Shown piece by piece: positions 23,366 to 33,493 of a DNA stretch of 48,583 nt (within the stretch, counting starts at the first letter, position 1; each line of letters opens with the position of its first letter). The position numbers and the translations under genes were made by a program. The stretch is from an uncultured Methylomonas sp. GTDB taxonomy: Bacteria > Pseudomonadota > Gammaproteobacteria > Methylococcales > Methylomonadaceae. The stretch covers positions 1-48,583 of the forward strand of contig CAKZJE010000100.1 of assembly GCA_936941155.1 (NCBI GenBank), in the 5' to 3' direction. The notes beneath the pieces are model-generated. The model was given only the letters and a program-made list of their open reading frames with translations, was not told the DNA's origin and did no database searches.

Positions 23366-24892
23366 TTAATCTGGAATATAAAGAGGTAGTTTTTGATTAA
23401 CGAGCAGCATAAACGATTTTAAGCGGTTATCTGCCACTTCCAAAGATTCATCTTTTGAAAGATTGGTGGTTAAACGCACAAGTGCAGCGTCTGTTCTTCT
23501 GTTTTCAAACGCGCCTAAAAACGTGTTCCATTTCAAGTCATATTCATTGGAAATCGCTTTATCGCGTTGTTTGTACCAGTAGTAAACTACTTGTTTTGAA
23601 TCATCTTTTTGCACTAAAACACGGTTATAGTGAATATTTTGATAATTTGAGGGGGTAATATCTTGAATTTGCCAACCGCCGCCAGAAATACATTGTTTCG
23701 GCGAATGTGGCACTGCGCCATGTTTTTGGGTTTGATAATACGCCGCATAAAAATTGAGTTGTTTATTCTCAGGATCGCGATAATTGATTAACACATAATC
23801 AGACAAACCTAAAAAACTGACTGTTTTTGCATCTAAACTTTCTCTAACGCCGTTCCAATTGCCAATTTGCAATGGAAAAGACAGAAAACTGTCGCGTGGC
23901 GGAATAAAATCTTCGCCCGTGCCTAAGGGTTGGATTAAAAACATCGCAATACAAACCAACGCAAAAGCACTGTAAACCGGCACTACAGGCACACTCAGTG
24001 TTTTTTCCACAGCGGTTGCATCAGGCTCAATTAAGCCAAAAATTTCATCCCAAGCTCTGGTTTTTCGTTCTTGCCACGAGAGCAACCACATTTCCAAAAA
24101 TAAAATCGCCAAACATGCAATAAACACCACCCAGCCTTCAAAATCGTGTGTAAAGCCTTCAGCCGCTTCAATCCCCCAAGAATTGACTAAAACACCGATA
24201 ACGCCAATTCTGAAGCTGTTCATCAACAACGTAATCGGGATAGAGGTGAAAAAAATGATCACGCGTTTCCATGTCGCCACTTGATACATATAAACGCAGA
24301 TAAAAGCCAAACTCATCAGCGGAAATAAATAACGCAAGCCACTGCACGCTTCAACCACTTGCAATTGATAGATGCCTAAATCAATTACATTACCTTCCAA
24401 ATAAACAGGAATATTAAACGCACGAATCACAAACACGCCTAATTCAGAAGATAAAAGCTGCAATTTAACCGTTAATTCGGCTTGAATCACAGGCGGAATA
24501 GGAAAAGAAAAAATCAGAATTAAAATAGGAATTAGTATTATTTTGGTCGATTTGTAACCTGTAAACAATAAGGAAAATCCCACCAATAAAAAAATAAACG
24601 AAAACCGTAATAATGAAAACAAATCCCCAACAATACCCACAAAATACAAAGCAAGGGATAAAAAAAGAACTAAAAATCCAGCAATTGTCGCTTTAGATTG
24701 TACTTCTAAAATGGCAGATTTTTTTTGCCATAAAAAATAAAGACTCACAAATGGAATCATAAAGCCATGACTATATTCTTCTTGCGTATCCCAAATTTGA
24801 AACAGATCGACATACACGTTCCAATACATAAAAAGTATTAAAGAAACCAGTAGCAGTATTGTAAGAATGGGAGTGTATTTTTTTAATGGCAT
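23366..24892 (-). CDS. xrtD: Exosortase D fused to EpsI domain (VPLPA-CTERM sorting)
   Basis: A 508-residue inner-membrane protein. Residues 1-280 hold about eight membrane segments and the exosortase catalytic set: Cys183 (EACSGLRYL), Arg228 (NSFRIG) and His249 (HDFEGW). Residues about 330-508 form an EpsI domain with PHSPKQC and GGGW motifs. This fusion is typical of XrtD, which cleaves VPLPA-type C-terminal signals; all five such proteins in this window carry PIPAA(L/M)WLFG. It sits at the end of the polysaccharide operon, as exosortases usually do. Confidence 0.93.
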   Translation of the reverse strand: MPLKKYTPILTILLLVSLILFMYWNVYVDLFQIWDTQEEYSHGFMIPFVSLYFLWQKKSAILEVQSKATIAGFLVLFLSLALYFVGIVGDLFSLLRFSFIFLLVGFSLLFTGYKSTKIILIPILILIFSFPIPPVIQAELTVKLQLLSSELGVFVIRAFNIPVYLEGNVIDLGIYQLQVVEACSGLRYLFPLMSLAFICVYMYQVATWKRVIIFFTSIPITLLMNSFRIGVIGVLVNSWGIEAAEGFTHDFEGWVVFIACLAILFLEMWLLSWQERKTRAWDEIFGLIEPDATAVEKTLSVPVVPVYSAFALVCIAMFLIQPLGTGEDFIPPRDSFLSFPLQIGNWNGVRESLDAKTVSFLGLSDYVLINYRDPENKQLNFYAAYYQTQKHGAVPHSPKQCISGGGWQIQDITPSNYQNIHYNRVLVQKDDSKQVVYYWYKQRDKAISNEYDLKWNTFLGAFENRRTDAALVRLTTNLSKDESLEVADNRLKSFMLLVNQKLPLYIPD

Positions 24893-24902
24893 TTAGTTTA
24901 TT

Positions 24903-25391
24903 TTAAGCAACAGTGTTGATAAATTCTTTAATTGCATTAATTAAAGCAGGAGAAACTTCTGTTTCTAAATTACTATAAAACTTTTTTTCTGATAATTGTT
25001 TATCCAGCGTTTGGGCTAATTCTGTTTCATCTTTAATGCTGACAATATTGGCAAAATGTGAAAAGTTTTTCAGCGTGGCTAATTGATGATCATTGCGATG
25101 TTCAGAATGGCTGGCTAAGCGCGGCATTAACAGCAAGGTTTTTCCCAATTCCAAAGCACTAATAATTGTTCCCATGCCTGCATGAGAAATAATTAAATCC
25201 GCTTTTTCCAAAGAACTTTGATAGTCATCGGGTGTCATGGTTTGACAATAGTCAATATGTTGCGGCTTATACGTTGAGATGCCAATTTGAGCAAAAACAG
25301 GCACAGCAGAACCACTGTTTTTTGCCCATTCATCAACCGCTATTGTTAATCTATCAAAAGGCAATTGTGAGCCTACGGTAACAAAAATCAC
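24903..25391 (-). CDS. Alg13/PssE-like glycosyltransferase subunit
   Basis: A 162-residue GT28 C-terminal-type domain: VIFVTVGSQLPFDRL at the start and the UDP-sugar binding SHAGMGTIISALELGKTLLLMP block near 90-112. It pairs with the membrane-anchoring Alg14-like subunit encoded just before it. The GTG at 25391 is chosen because it overlaps the Alg14 stop (GTGA) and begins the conserved strand; a longer reading from 25454 would only translate the end of the other gene in another frame. Confidence 0.88.
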   Translation of the reverse strand: MIFVTVGSQLPFDRLTIAVDEWAKNSGSAVPVFAQIGISTYKPQHIDYCQTMTPDDYQSSLEKADLIISHAGMGTIISALELGKTLLLMPRLASHSEHRNDHQLATLKNFSHFANIVSIKDETELAQTLDKQLSEKKFYSNLETEVSPALINAIKEFINTVA

Positions 25392-25855
25392 AATACTGCT
25401 CCATAAAAGTAAGGGCCGGTTGGCGTAGCAAGGTGTTCCCATTGGGTTAGCCATAAATCTGCATAAGGCTTCACTTTAGAGCCGCTTAAAGACATTTGCT
25501 CGACATTGGCTAAACTATCTACCCAAATGGTTTTAATTTTCATTTTTTTGGCAAAAAACAAGGCAAAAAATCCCACTGAAGCCCCCGTGCTAATCACAAC
25601 CGCAGGGCGAAGTTTGATTAATAACATTAAAACACTCAGTGCTTGCCAGATTAAGCGAATCTTATTCCACATAGAGGCATCAGGAATATAATGAAACGGT
25701 TGACCTATCACAAATTGATAATAACTTGCATCTGTCGCTGCAAAATGTTTTTCAAATTCAACAAAAGCTGGCTCTAATCGGCGCATTTGTTTCCAATGTC
25801 CACCGCATGAGGAAATAAATAAAACTTTTTTTCTTTTAATTTCTGCTGAACTCAT
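25388..25855 (-). CDS. Alg14/PssD-like membrane subunit of glycosyltransferase
   Basis: A 155-residue protein with KKVLFISSCGGHWKQMRRLEP at the start, a hydrophobic helix near 73-84 and STGASVGFF and VDSLANVEQMS motifs typical of Alg14. It anchors the catalytic Alg13-like partner to the membrane and helps bind the lipid acceptor. In repeat-unit assembly this pair usually adds the second sugar (family knowledge). First gene after a 152-base gap from the acyltransferase. Confidence 0.9.
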   Translation of the reverse strand: MSSAEIKRKKVLFISSCGGHWKQMRRLEPAFVEFEKHFAATDASYYQFVIGQPFHYIPDASMWNKIRLIWQALSVLMLLIKLRPAVVISTGASVGFFALFFAKKMKIKTIWVDSLANVEQMSLSGSKVKPYADLWLTQWEHLATPTGPYFYGAVL

Positions 25856-26007
25856 TTCTTTCTCATTAAATAATTTTCATATCAGGATTATCATCAGTAG
25901 TTAGGCGTAATCTAAGTGTTTTTTGAATGTTTTAGCCATTCGTATATCTATAATCTCACCAAGAACTATTTTTGATACGTTGAAACTTTTTAAAATAACT
26001 ACCTAGT

Positions 26008-27102
26008 CTATTCTTTGAATAGAATACGACGGGTATGATGAGTAAAATAATTTTTTAGTTTTAATGCGTGTTTTTCTAAAAGATGCCAAGAAAGAAACGC
26101 TAATATTAATGTTATGATAGTAGATGTTATTATCATAGAAAAAACCGAAATTCCAGGAAATAATGCCGCAATTGACTGTTGTATTGGAAAAGCATAAATA
26201 TAAATCCCGTATGAATAATCACCTAACTTATTATATTTTCTTATAAAACCATAAGGAACATAAGCAACGTAAAATAAAATATAGGAAATTACAAACAAAT
26301 AAACTACAGGAAAAGCTTGTTTATTAAAAAATGATAATACTAAAATAACTACAAAAAATAAAAAAGCATAATGAGATACTATTATTTTATCTTTAAAAAT
26401 AAAAAAAATAGCACCAGTAAAAAACATGAAAAATAGCTTTAAATTAAAAACCATTGAAATTGTCTTTAAAAACCTACTATTGTCTATTATATTTAAATAA
26501 ATAAAAACAGCTGAAAATCCTAGTACAAAGATTGTATATTTAAATGTTAATAACCGATATTTTGGCATTATGCCTGAAAACAGCCAAGCAATGACTAGTG
26601 TGCCATACATTCTTACTTCCTGAGTCATTGTCCATAGTGAGCCGTTAACCGCATTTTTGTAAGGATTGTTTTCAAAAACATGTGGCAGAATATATTCTAC
26701 ACCTGTGAATAGAGTTAAACATTTTAAAAAGTATTTGTGAGTTTGAGAATTAGCTAAATATGATGACAAAGAATCTGTTGTAAAAAATATTCCCATTCCA
26801 AAAACTACCAATACCAACATGGTTAATAATGCAGGAAATATTCTTAGGAATCTAGCCCATATAAAATCAATTACGCTTTGTTTTGAAAGCAAGCTAGCAG
26901 TAACAAGAAAACCACTTGTTAAAAAGAATATATCAACAGCTATATTACCCATAGTCATGCCAAGAGTATAGCGAAATGGCTCGGCATCTGCAGTACCTAT
27001 TGCTAAGGCAAAACTATGTGTTATCAGTACAGCATAAGCCGCTATAATCCTGATAAGATTAAAATTATTATCCCGACCCTGAGTAAATTTAGAAAGATAC
27101 AT
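26008..27102 (-). CDS. Membrane acyltransferase (acyltransferase 3 family)
   Basis: A 364-residue protein with about ten membrane helices. The start NFNLIRIIAAYAVLITHSFAL carries the conserved RxxA...H of the family; the GNIAVDIFFLTSGFLVTASLL block is also typical. Such enzymes add acetyl or other acyl groups to polysaccharides. Gaps of about 150 and 260 bases on its two sides suggest it may be a later addition to the operon, and its DNA is more AT-rich than its neighbours. Confidence 0.9.
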   Translation of the reverse strand: MYLSKFTQGRDNNFNLIRIIAAYAVLITHSFALAIGTADAEPFRYTLGMTMGNIAVDIFFLTSGFLVTASLLSKQSVIDFIWARFLRIFPALLTMLVLVVFGMGIFFTTDSLSSYLANSQTHKYFLKCLTLFTGVEYILPHVFENNPYKNAVNGSLWTMTQEVRMYGTLVIAWLFSGIMPKYRLLTFKYTIFVLGFSAVFIYLNIIDNSRFLKTISMVFNLKLFFMFFTGAIFFIFKDKIIVSHYAFLFFVVILVLSFFNKQAFPVVYLFVISYILFYVAYVPYGFIRKYNKLGDYSYGIYIYAFPIQQSIAALFPGISVFSMIITSTIITLILAFLSWHLLEKHALKLKNYFTHHTRRILFKE

Positions 27103-27365
27103 TAATAATTATTATCCAATATTTAACTAAAAAAGATTAGTAAGCGATTTAATATTTTTTTAAATAAAAAACCAGTATTAAGTCTTCCACCATCATTAAG
27201 TAGTTAGTTTTAAGTTTTCAGAAATTTATTCGCAGTAAAAAAATGTGCATTTATTAATGCAAAAATTTCACGCCAACCTACTGATGAAATACCTAAATAA
27301 CTTTACTACTTATCAATACTGCATACCCCATAAATAAAATTTTATGGGATATTTTTATTTGACCA

Positions 27366-28283
27366 TTAAATATCCCAATGAAATTGGTTGGTTAATAGTT
27401 TTAACCAAATGTTATGCTGATTTTTTTTAACCGTAGGTTGAAAAAGTATGGCTCTTAAAAAAACAGCGGTAATAAAAATAACTCTTGCTAAACAGTATTT
27501 ATTATAAGACCAGTGTTTTTTAAAATACATTAATTTTGATTTATACATTAAATTAATTTTGTTTTCTGAGGTTGTTGTGCCTCCGCCATAATGAACAATC
27601 GTCGCTTGATTGGTGATGGTCGGTTGAAAACCTATTTGCCGAGCTCTGCGGCATAAATCAATTTCTTCACTATACATAAAAAATCGTTCATCAAAGCCAT
27701 CAAGTTTTTTCCATAACTCAGCACTAATCAGAAAAAAACAGCCGGTAATTGCATCAACGGGCGTGATTTTTTCCCAAGTGATGCCATTATAATCATCGGG
27801 CGAAAACAGTTTTACCTTTGGAAATAAACGCGTTAGAAAAATTGCCCAACAAAAAAATCCCCACAAGGTGGCTTCACGCCAAGCATTTTTGCCATCCGCT
27901 TCCCCTTGTTCTGTTAGGGTAACGCCGCCCCAAATACCTGCATTTGCATGTTCTTGCGCAAATTCCAACAAATTGGTAATGCTATTTTGAGAAAGTTCAA
28001 TATCTGGATTGAGTAATAAATAATAATCGCCATTAGCATTTTTTAGCCCTGTATTGCAGGCTTTTCCAAAACCTAAATTATCGGGATTAGCAATAATTTT
28101 TAAATTAGGAATATTAATTTTTTCAATAGCTGTTAAAGAATTATCAGCCGAGGCATTATCAAAAACAATAAAGTCAACAGCATAATTTTCAAGTGCCATA
28201 TTATTTACATCAATAATATTTTTTGCTATATCTTCACCACAATTATAACAAATAAAAATAATGGTTAATTTTTTTGGATTCAT
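27366..28283 (-). CDS. Glycosyltransferase family 2 (rhamnosyltransferase-like)
   Basis: A 305-residue GT-A enzyme. The N-terminal part has IIFICYNCGEDI, a DNASADNS nucleotide-binding motif, NPDNLGFGKACNTGL, and LLNPDIELS as the DXD-type block. A GFDERFFMYSEEIDLCRRARQ stretch near 200-220 is the acceptor/catalytic helix of rhamnosyltransferase-like enzymes (given here in part only: DERFFMYSEEIDLC). It overlaps the acyltransferase gene at 28280 by four bases. Confidence 0.92.
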   Translation of the reverse strand: MNPKKLTIIFICYNCGEDIAKNIIDVNNMALENYAVDFIVFDNASADNSLTAIEKINIPNLKIIANPDNLGFGKACNTGLKNANGDYYLLLNPDIELSQNSITNLLEFAQEHANAGIWGGVTLTEQGEADGKNAWREATLWGFFCWAIFLTRLFPKVKLFSPDDYNGITWEKITPVDAITGCFFLISAELWKKLDGFDERFFMYSEEIDLCRRARQIGFQPTITNQATIVHYGGGTTTSENKINLMYKSKLMYFKKHWSYNKYCLARVIFITAVFLRAILFQPTVKKNQHNIWLKLLTNQFHWDI

Positions 28284-28726
28284 TTTATAAGTTGTCCATA
28301 ATTTTTTGTGTGAATCTTTCTAATCACTTTGGCAGGATTTCCACCGACTAAACAATTGCTTTCAATGTTTTTTGTCACAACAGAACCTGCGGCAACAACC
28401 ACTTCATCTCCAATAGTGACACCGGGTAAGATAATTGAATTACAGCCAATAAAACATTTTTCACCAATCACAGTATTGCAATGAAGATTATTAAGAAAAT
28501 CGTGCGTTAAGATAACCGCACCAAAAGCAACATAGCTATATGAGCCAATTACAACGCCTTTAGGGTTGGTTTTGTCCAGTTTTGCTTTTAAAGAAATTCG
28601 TGCCGTTTTATGAATAGACATTCCATAAACATTGTTATAATAAAAGTTCATAATGCTTAAGATAAAATGTCTAAGGTTTAAAATATTTTTATATATTTTA
28701 TCGTTTGCTAATAGTTTTATTCGCAT
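28280..28726 (-). CDS. Hexapeptide-repeat (LbH) acyltransferase
   Basis: A 148-residue left-handed beta-helix enzyme. Hexapeptide repeats run from about residue 40 to 125 (VVIGSYSYVAFGAV, VIGEKCFIGCNSIILPGV, EVVVAAGSVVTKN) and the end has the GNPAKVIRKI motif of sugar O- or N-acetyltransferases. Likely acetylates a sugar of the repeat unit. Its start overlaps the wzy gene by 29 bases; an internal start is possible. Confidence 0.9.
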   Translation of the reverse strand: MRIKLLANDKIYKNILNLRHFILSIMNFYYNNVYGMSIHKTARISLKAKLDKTNPKGVVIGSYSYVAFGAVILTHDFLNNLHCNTVIGEKCFIGCNSIILPGVTIGDEVVVAAGSVVTKNIESNCLVGGNPAKVIRKIHTKNYGQLIK

Positions 28727-29921
28727 TTTTCAATTTCTCCTCTTTAAATAACCATGCAGATGTACCGAATATGAAATATAACATTGGCTGCATTCTATCA
28801 AAAAAGTCAACCGTTAACCCCAAAAACATAACAGATATTACTAAAACTCTATAAGCAAGAAGTAACTCCATATTTTCTGCGGATGAGCTTGTAATAAAGG
28901 TTTTTTTAATCATTTGCGCAAAAAAATAAAGTACAGCCATTTGAGAAAATAAACCGAACTGTAAGATGTTTAATAGCCAATAAGAATCTATACTCGGCAT
29001 AAACCAGGCTGGGTGTGTGAATTCATTATTGCCAATTCCAAAATACAAATGGTTAGCAATATCATCGGCTGTGAACTCCCATTGTAATGTTCTATAGTAG
29101 GCTGTGCTAGGATCTAAAGTCATTGACATGGCAAGAAACTTTACTAAGCCTCTATTAGAGGTAAACTGAATAACAATCATTGCTAAATAAATACTTGATG
29201 TAATAACTTGTTTTAGCCCACCAATTTTATCTCTAATTCGATACCATTTTTTAAAGCTTTCTTGTAATGCAATCCCAATAAGAGCCGCTGAAGTTACTGC
29301 GGTAATAATAGCGGTAATTAATCCTGATAAACTAATTAAATATGTAAATAGAGAAGATTTATTATTTTTGTTAATTGCTAATATAATAGGAATAACAGTA
29401 ACGGATGAAATAGCATATAAAATAGGATGGCTAAATGTTGCTGTTGTTCTTGTAAAACCAAACCTTATATAAGCATCAGTATATAAAACTCGTTCTAATT
29501 GAATATTACCTGTGATTTGTTCAAAAAAAGTATGTATTACTTTAAATCCAGTGGAAAACTCTATAAAAGCAGGAATTGCAATTATCATATAAAGTTTGGC
29601 TAGCAACTTAAAGTATTTTTCGTGATCTCTTCGATTCCGCACATACATTGCTCCCAGCATATAACTTGTGCACACTTCAAGAAATAAGATGCCACTAGGA
29701 GGCAAAGCAGCAGCAATGCCATGATTAACGACAAGGGAAAATCCTGAGAATAATACAAAGCAAACTAAAATGGAGTGTAAAGAATCAGAGGTGCCTTTTT
29801 TAAGCCATGTGAAAAATCCAATAATTAGTAAAACTCTATAAGACTCAAGTCTTAAAGGTCCTAATTTAATAAAAGCCTCTAATGGAATAAATAAAGAATA
29901 TATATATAATCTACACAGCAA
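28698..29921 (-). CDS. Polysaccharide polymerase (Wzy / O-antigen ligase-like)
   Basis: A 407-residue integral membrane protein with about ten hydrophobic helices and a large loop near 235-300 containing RTLQWEFTADDIANHLYFGIGNNEF, similar in form to the periplasmic loop of Wzy/WaaL proteins (quoted in part: LYFGIGNNEF). These proteins are poorly conserved, so the call rests on topology, loop and position between flippase and transferase genes. It overlaps the flippase gene by 11 bases. Confidence 0.8.
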   Translation of the reverse strand: MLCRLYIYSLFIPLEAFIKLGPLRLESYRVLLIIGFFTWLKKGTSDSLHSILVCFVLFSGFSLVVNHGIAAALPPSGILFLEVCTSYMLGAMYVRNRRDHEKYFKLLAKLYMIIAIPAFIEFSTGFKVIHTFFEQITGNIQLERVLYTDAYIRFGFTRTTATFSHPILYAISSVTVIPIILAINKNNKSSLFTYLISLSGLITAIITAVTSAALIGIALQESFKKWYRIRDKIGGLKQVITSSIYLAMIVIQFTSNRGLVKFLAMSMTLDPSTAYYRTLQWEFTADDIANHLYFGIGNNEFTHPAWFMPSIDSYWLLNILQFGLFSQMAVLYFFAQMIKKTFITSSSAENMELLLAYRVLVISVMFLGLTVDFFDRMQPMLYFIFGTSAWLFKEEKLKNANKTISKR

Positions 29922-31173
29922 TTTTCATAACCTTAAAGTTATATAGCATGACATAATAACTACAAATAACAACAACAACGCTTGATATTAATGTTCCAAC
30001 TGCAACGCCACTTGTAGAATAATTTTGCATTAAATAATAACTCATTACGATATTGATTAATAAAGAAACAACCAATATTTTATTAATGTTCGCCACTTTA
30101 TTCATTGCAATAAGAACAAAACCCGGCAAAGAAGCTAACCCTTTCACTGCGTATGCGGCGATTAAAATGCGTGCAATTACGACAGAACCTTGATAATTAT
30201 CGCCATACATAGGAATAATATATTCAGCAAAAACAATCATTACGGCAACAAAAAATGAAATAAAGGTGACAGTAATAGCAAATATTTTTGCGATTTTTTT
30301 AATAAAATCATGTGTATTATTAAACTTATATGACTTTATGATAATAGGTCCTACCATGCCATCATAAACAGACATTGCCAGTAAGATAATTAAGGTAACT
30401 CGTGATGCAACAGAATAATCAGCGGTATATTCTCCACCCAGAAAAATACCGATAATAATTAAATCAACCCATAGCAGCAAATAAGCCATTAAAGAATGCA
30501 ATATATATTTTCTGCCTCTTTTAAAATAAAGCCATACATGAGAAAGATTGATATTAGTAAATAGTTTTAGTTTTCTTTCTCCTTGCACTAGAATTAAGAT
30601 AGAGATTAAAAACACTAGCATAGATGATAATAAATAAGCTGAAATAGTATTATTTAATTTATCATAATTGTGTTTAGTCAGCTCCATAACAGCGTACATT
30701 AATAGCGGTGGAAAAACATTGCTAATAAATAAAGATTTATTAATATGCTCTTTTGCTTTTTCAATAGAAGCTATTAACATAAAATTGCTATAAGGCAAAA
30801 ATGAGATACAGACAATTAATAGCATTTCTATTTTTATAGGTTTGGCATAAGCAAACAAATAAGCTAAGTAGCCTAGAAAGGTAAGACAGGCAAGAATAAT
30901 TGAACAAATAAAAACCAAGATAATGGCATTTTGCAGCGCGTAAAGTTGCCGTGTTTTAACTTTTTCGCCGGGGAGTTTACTCATTAAATAAGTATCCATC
31001 CCCACTCGCGCAAAAAGACTGCCACCTGTGATTAAGGTGATTAAAAATTGATAATCACCGTAATCTTGTTTAATTAAATATCTCGCTATGTAAATGCTGA
31101 GTAAGAAATTTAACAATGCACCTGAAAATCTTAATACTAAGGCTAATATCCCTTTTTTAAAAACAGAGTTCAT
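29911..31173 (-). CDS. Polysaccharide flippase (Wzx, MATE/MOP superfamily)
   Basis: A 420-residue protein with about twelve membrane helices. The N-terminus LALVLRFSGALLNFLLSIYIARYLIKQDYGDYQ matches the Wzx/PST family (family pattern: ARYLxxxxYGxY). It flips the lipid-linked repeat unit to the periplasmic side before polymerisation by the neighbouring Wzy. It follows the beta-helix gene after 32 bases. Confidence 0.9.
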   Translation of the reverse strand: MNSVFKKGILALVLRFSGALLNFLLSIYIARYLIKQDYGDYQFLITLITGGSLFARVGMDTYLMSKLPGEKVKTRQLYALQNAIILVFICSIILACLTFLGYLAYLFAYAKPIKIEMLLIVCISFLPYSNFMLIASIEKAKEHINKSLFISNVFPPLLMYAVMELTKHNYDKLNNTISAYLLSSMLVFLISILILVQGERKLKLFTNINLSHVWLYFKRGRKYILHSLMAYLLLWVDLIIIGIFLGGEYTADYSVASRVTLIILLAMSVYDGMVGPIIIKSYKFNNTHDFIKKIAKIFAITVTFISFFVAVMIVFAEYIIPMYGDNYQGSVVIARILIAAYAVKGLASLPGFVLIAMNKVANINKILVVSLLINIVMSYYLMQNYSTSGVAVGTLISSVVVVICSYYVMLYNFKVMKIAV

Positions 31174-31205
31174 ACTTGTTGCGGCACGATAAGATACGTT
31201 TAAAT

Positions 31206-32564
31206 TTAAAATATGCTTCCAATTCCATTTACCATGAAACTTTCGCTTATTCTAGGTTGATTTGAAACAGGGTGTGTTGCTCCATATAATGTATTTATAT
31301 TCGTTATTCTCAATGTTAGTTTATCTGTAAAGGTAAGTCTGCCAATTCCTTTAAGAAGTCTTTTGTTATCAGATTTAGTTAAAGCAATACTATGGTTAAT
31401 AATATAATCGTGGGCAAAGTTATTTGATAAAGTATTAGTGTTATTGCCACCTTTATTTTTAGATCCAAATGTAATTTGACTCGCTATTGTGTCAATTTGC
31501 AGAGGTGTAAAAACAATATTATGTGTAATTGAGCCATTATTGGAATCATAAAGTGCTAGACCCGGCCAAGCAAATGACATGATGACGTTGTTATCAACTT
31601 GGATTTTTTCAAGCGGGCCGTCAAAAAAACCTATGCCTTGCATTGTGCCAGAATAAGTAGGGATAACAGGTAAAATAGCAGAATAAATATTTTCTTTTTT
31701 ATCTCTATTTAAAATAATATTACCTACTAATGAGATATTACTTAATACTAATTTTGGATTAAAAGAAAAGCCTTGAATGCCGTCTGGGTGATTTCCGTCA
31801 ATGACATAATTATTTTTTATGACGTTATTTTCAATTAATAAGTTATTTGCCAAAGTTCTAATACCATCTTTAGAAAAATCTGTGATGATATTGGCTCGCG
31901 CTTTAGAGTTTGGGCTCATAACTTCAATGCCAAAGCTGACATTGTTAATGTAGTTATTAATAGAGTGTAAATTTGCGCCGTATCTGCCTAAGATAATACC
32001 TTCTTTTGCATTGGTTAATTTTGTTAGCCAATCCGTTGCGCTGGTCACTTTTGCATCATCAAATGAATAAATATGCGAGTTAGAAAGTACTATGTTATAG
32101 CATTTGCCAAGAAAGTTATTTTCGCCAATTGTGACAATGGATTTTCCCGTCAGTGCTGTACTTGAAAAAGAAGGGCTAATCGTTAAATTAGAAAAATTCC
32201 AATTTTTAGCTGACATGACTTCCAAGCCGCTTATGGTAGGTTTCTGATTTGCAGCAGCTACCACAGTAATATAGTTATCATTGAAAGCATTTTTAATTTG
32301 TATAAAACCGTGATAACCCGTTCTTAACACAATTTTATCACCCGGTTTGATGGGCGCATTAGGATTTAGAATAACCCCGGTTTTATCTTTTGTGGTAATT
32401 AAATTTGAACTAATGACTTCTGCGAAAGTTTTCCAAGGAGCAGAGATAGATCCATCATTTGCCATATTTCCTCTAAGAGGATCTACATAAAAGGTGGCGG
32501 CGTGACTAATAGATAAACTTAAAAAACTTATCGTTATCAATATCATTTGTTTAATTATTTTCAT
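31206..32564 (-). CDS. Exported right-handed beta-helix protein
   Basis: A 452-residue protein with a signal peptide (1-22, ending SHA), then TFYVDPLRGNMANDGS and SAPWKTFAEVI, the usual opening of parallel beta-helix proteins. From about 90 to 400 many short strands with Asn ladders (LLIENNVIKNNYV, VDNNVIMSF, GSITHNIVF) fit pectate-lyase-like coils. In polysaccharide loci such proteins are often lyases or epimerases acting on the product in the periplasm. No catalytic set is certain. Confidence 0.85.
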   Translation of the reverse strand: MKIIKQMILITISFLSLSISHAATFYVDPLRGNMANDGSISAPWKTFAEVISSNLITTKDKTGVILNPNAPIKPGDKIVLRTGYHGFIQIKNAFNDNYITVVAAANQKPTISGLEVMSAKNWNFSNLTISPSFSSTALTGKSIVTIGENNFLGKCYNIVLSNSHIYSFDDAKVTSATDWLTKLTNAKEGIILGRYGANLHSINNYINNVSFGIEVMSPNSKARANIITDFSKDGIRTLANNLLIENNVIKNNYVIDGNHPDGIQGFSFNPKLVLSNISLVGNIILNRDKKENIYSAILPVIPTYSGTMQGIGFFDGPLEKIQVDNNVIMSFAWPGLALYDSNNGSITHNIVFTPLQIDTIASQITFGSKNKGGNNTNTLSNNFAHDYIINHSIALTKSDNKRLLKGIGRLTFTDKLTLRITNINTLYGATHPVSNQPRISESFMVNGIGSIF

Positions 32565-32653
32565 TTTAAATCTCCCAGCTTTAAAACTTAAGCTTCTTTC
32601 TATATAGAAAAATTCAGTTTTTAATTCACAATTAAAAATTCTTGTTGGTTATT

Positions 32654-33493
32654 TTATTCCACATTTCGAGAAGAATTATCTTTATCCCAAACAAAGTTAG
32701 TCATATCTTTTAAGCGTTTTTTAGCAGCAAAGCGCGTTGCTAATAAGACATAGGCATACACAACAGCTCCTATCCAAACACTCGGTTTCGCTAACACGTT
32801 ATACACGAAAGGCATGTAGTCTTTTTTGTCGTTGTTCACTAAATCAGGATATTTATTCCGAAGTTCATAGCTACCTAAACGCACTCGTGTTTTTATTTTA
32901 ATTAAAGTATCAAGATTGCTAGGCGTTGTGACTTTAAAGGTTGATTCGGCGGTTTTTATTTCAGAATGGGTAAATTGCAAACGCAAGAATTCATCATCGT
33001 TGATAATAAAAGGAAACTTATCAAATTTTTTGCGTCCTTGTTCGGAGATGGCATAAATTCCGCTGCCGATCATATTGTTAAAATAAGGATTTAATTGCCA
33101 TACTTTATAGAATTGTTTCACTAAAAAGCTGGCTTTTGAGGTGTCAAAATTAACTTTAGGGGCGGAGGCTAATATTTGTTCTTGATTTAATAATGCGGCA
33201 ACTGCACGAATACTGTCTGCGGTAATAAGAATGTCGGCATCAAGATAAAAGCGCGGAAAATAATGCGCCATTTCATCGCCTTTGTTTAAAGCGATTGTTT
33301 TAGAAGCGGGTTCTGAGACAAAAACTTTCACTTTATCGCCGTAGGATTCTGCAACTTGTTGAGAATTGTCTATGCAGCCGTTACAAACGAGGATAATTTC
33401 AAACTCATCAGGCTGCGCGTCTTTTAAGATGTTGTCGATACAGCGAGCGAGCACAGTTTCTTCATTATAGACAGGAATAATAATTGAAATCAT
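32654..33493 (-). CDS. Glycosyltransferase family 2
   Basis: A 279-residue GT-A enzyme: ISIIIPVYNEETVLARCIDNIL at the start (family pattern: IPVYNEE), ILVCNGCIDNS, and FYLDADILI as the DXD motif near 77-82. The C-terminus has one hydrophobic helix that may touch the membrane. It probably adds one sugar of the repeat unit. Gaps of about 90 and 165 bases flank it. Confidence 0.9.
   Translation of the reverse strand: MISIIIPVYNEETVLARCIDNILKDAQPDEFEIILVCNGCIDNSQQVAESYGDKVKVFVSEPASKTIALNKGDEMAHYFPRFYLDADILITADSIRAVAALLNQEQILASAPKVNFDTSKASFLVKQFYKVWQLNPYFNNMIGSGIYAISEQGRKKFDKFPFIINDDEFLRLQFTHSEIKTAESTFKVTTPSNLDTLIKIKTRVRLGSYELRNKYPDLVNNDKKDYMPFVYNVLAKPSVWIGAVVYAYVLLATRFAAKKRLKDMTNFVWDKDNSSRNVE

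Noticed and set aside
25392-25454. Longer N-terminus for the Alg13-like protein
   Set aside because: The extra 21 codons are an out-of-frame reading of the Alg14-like gene; the GTGA overlap start begins the conserved strand.
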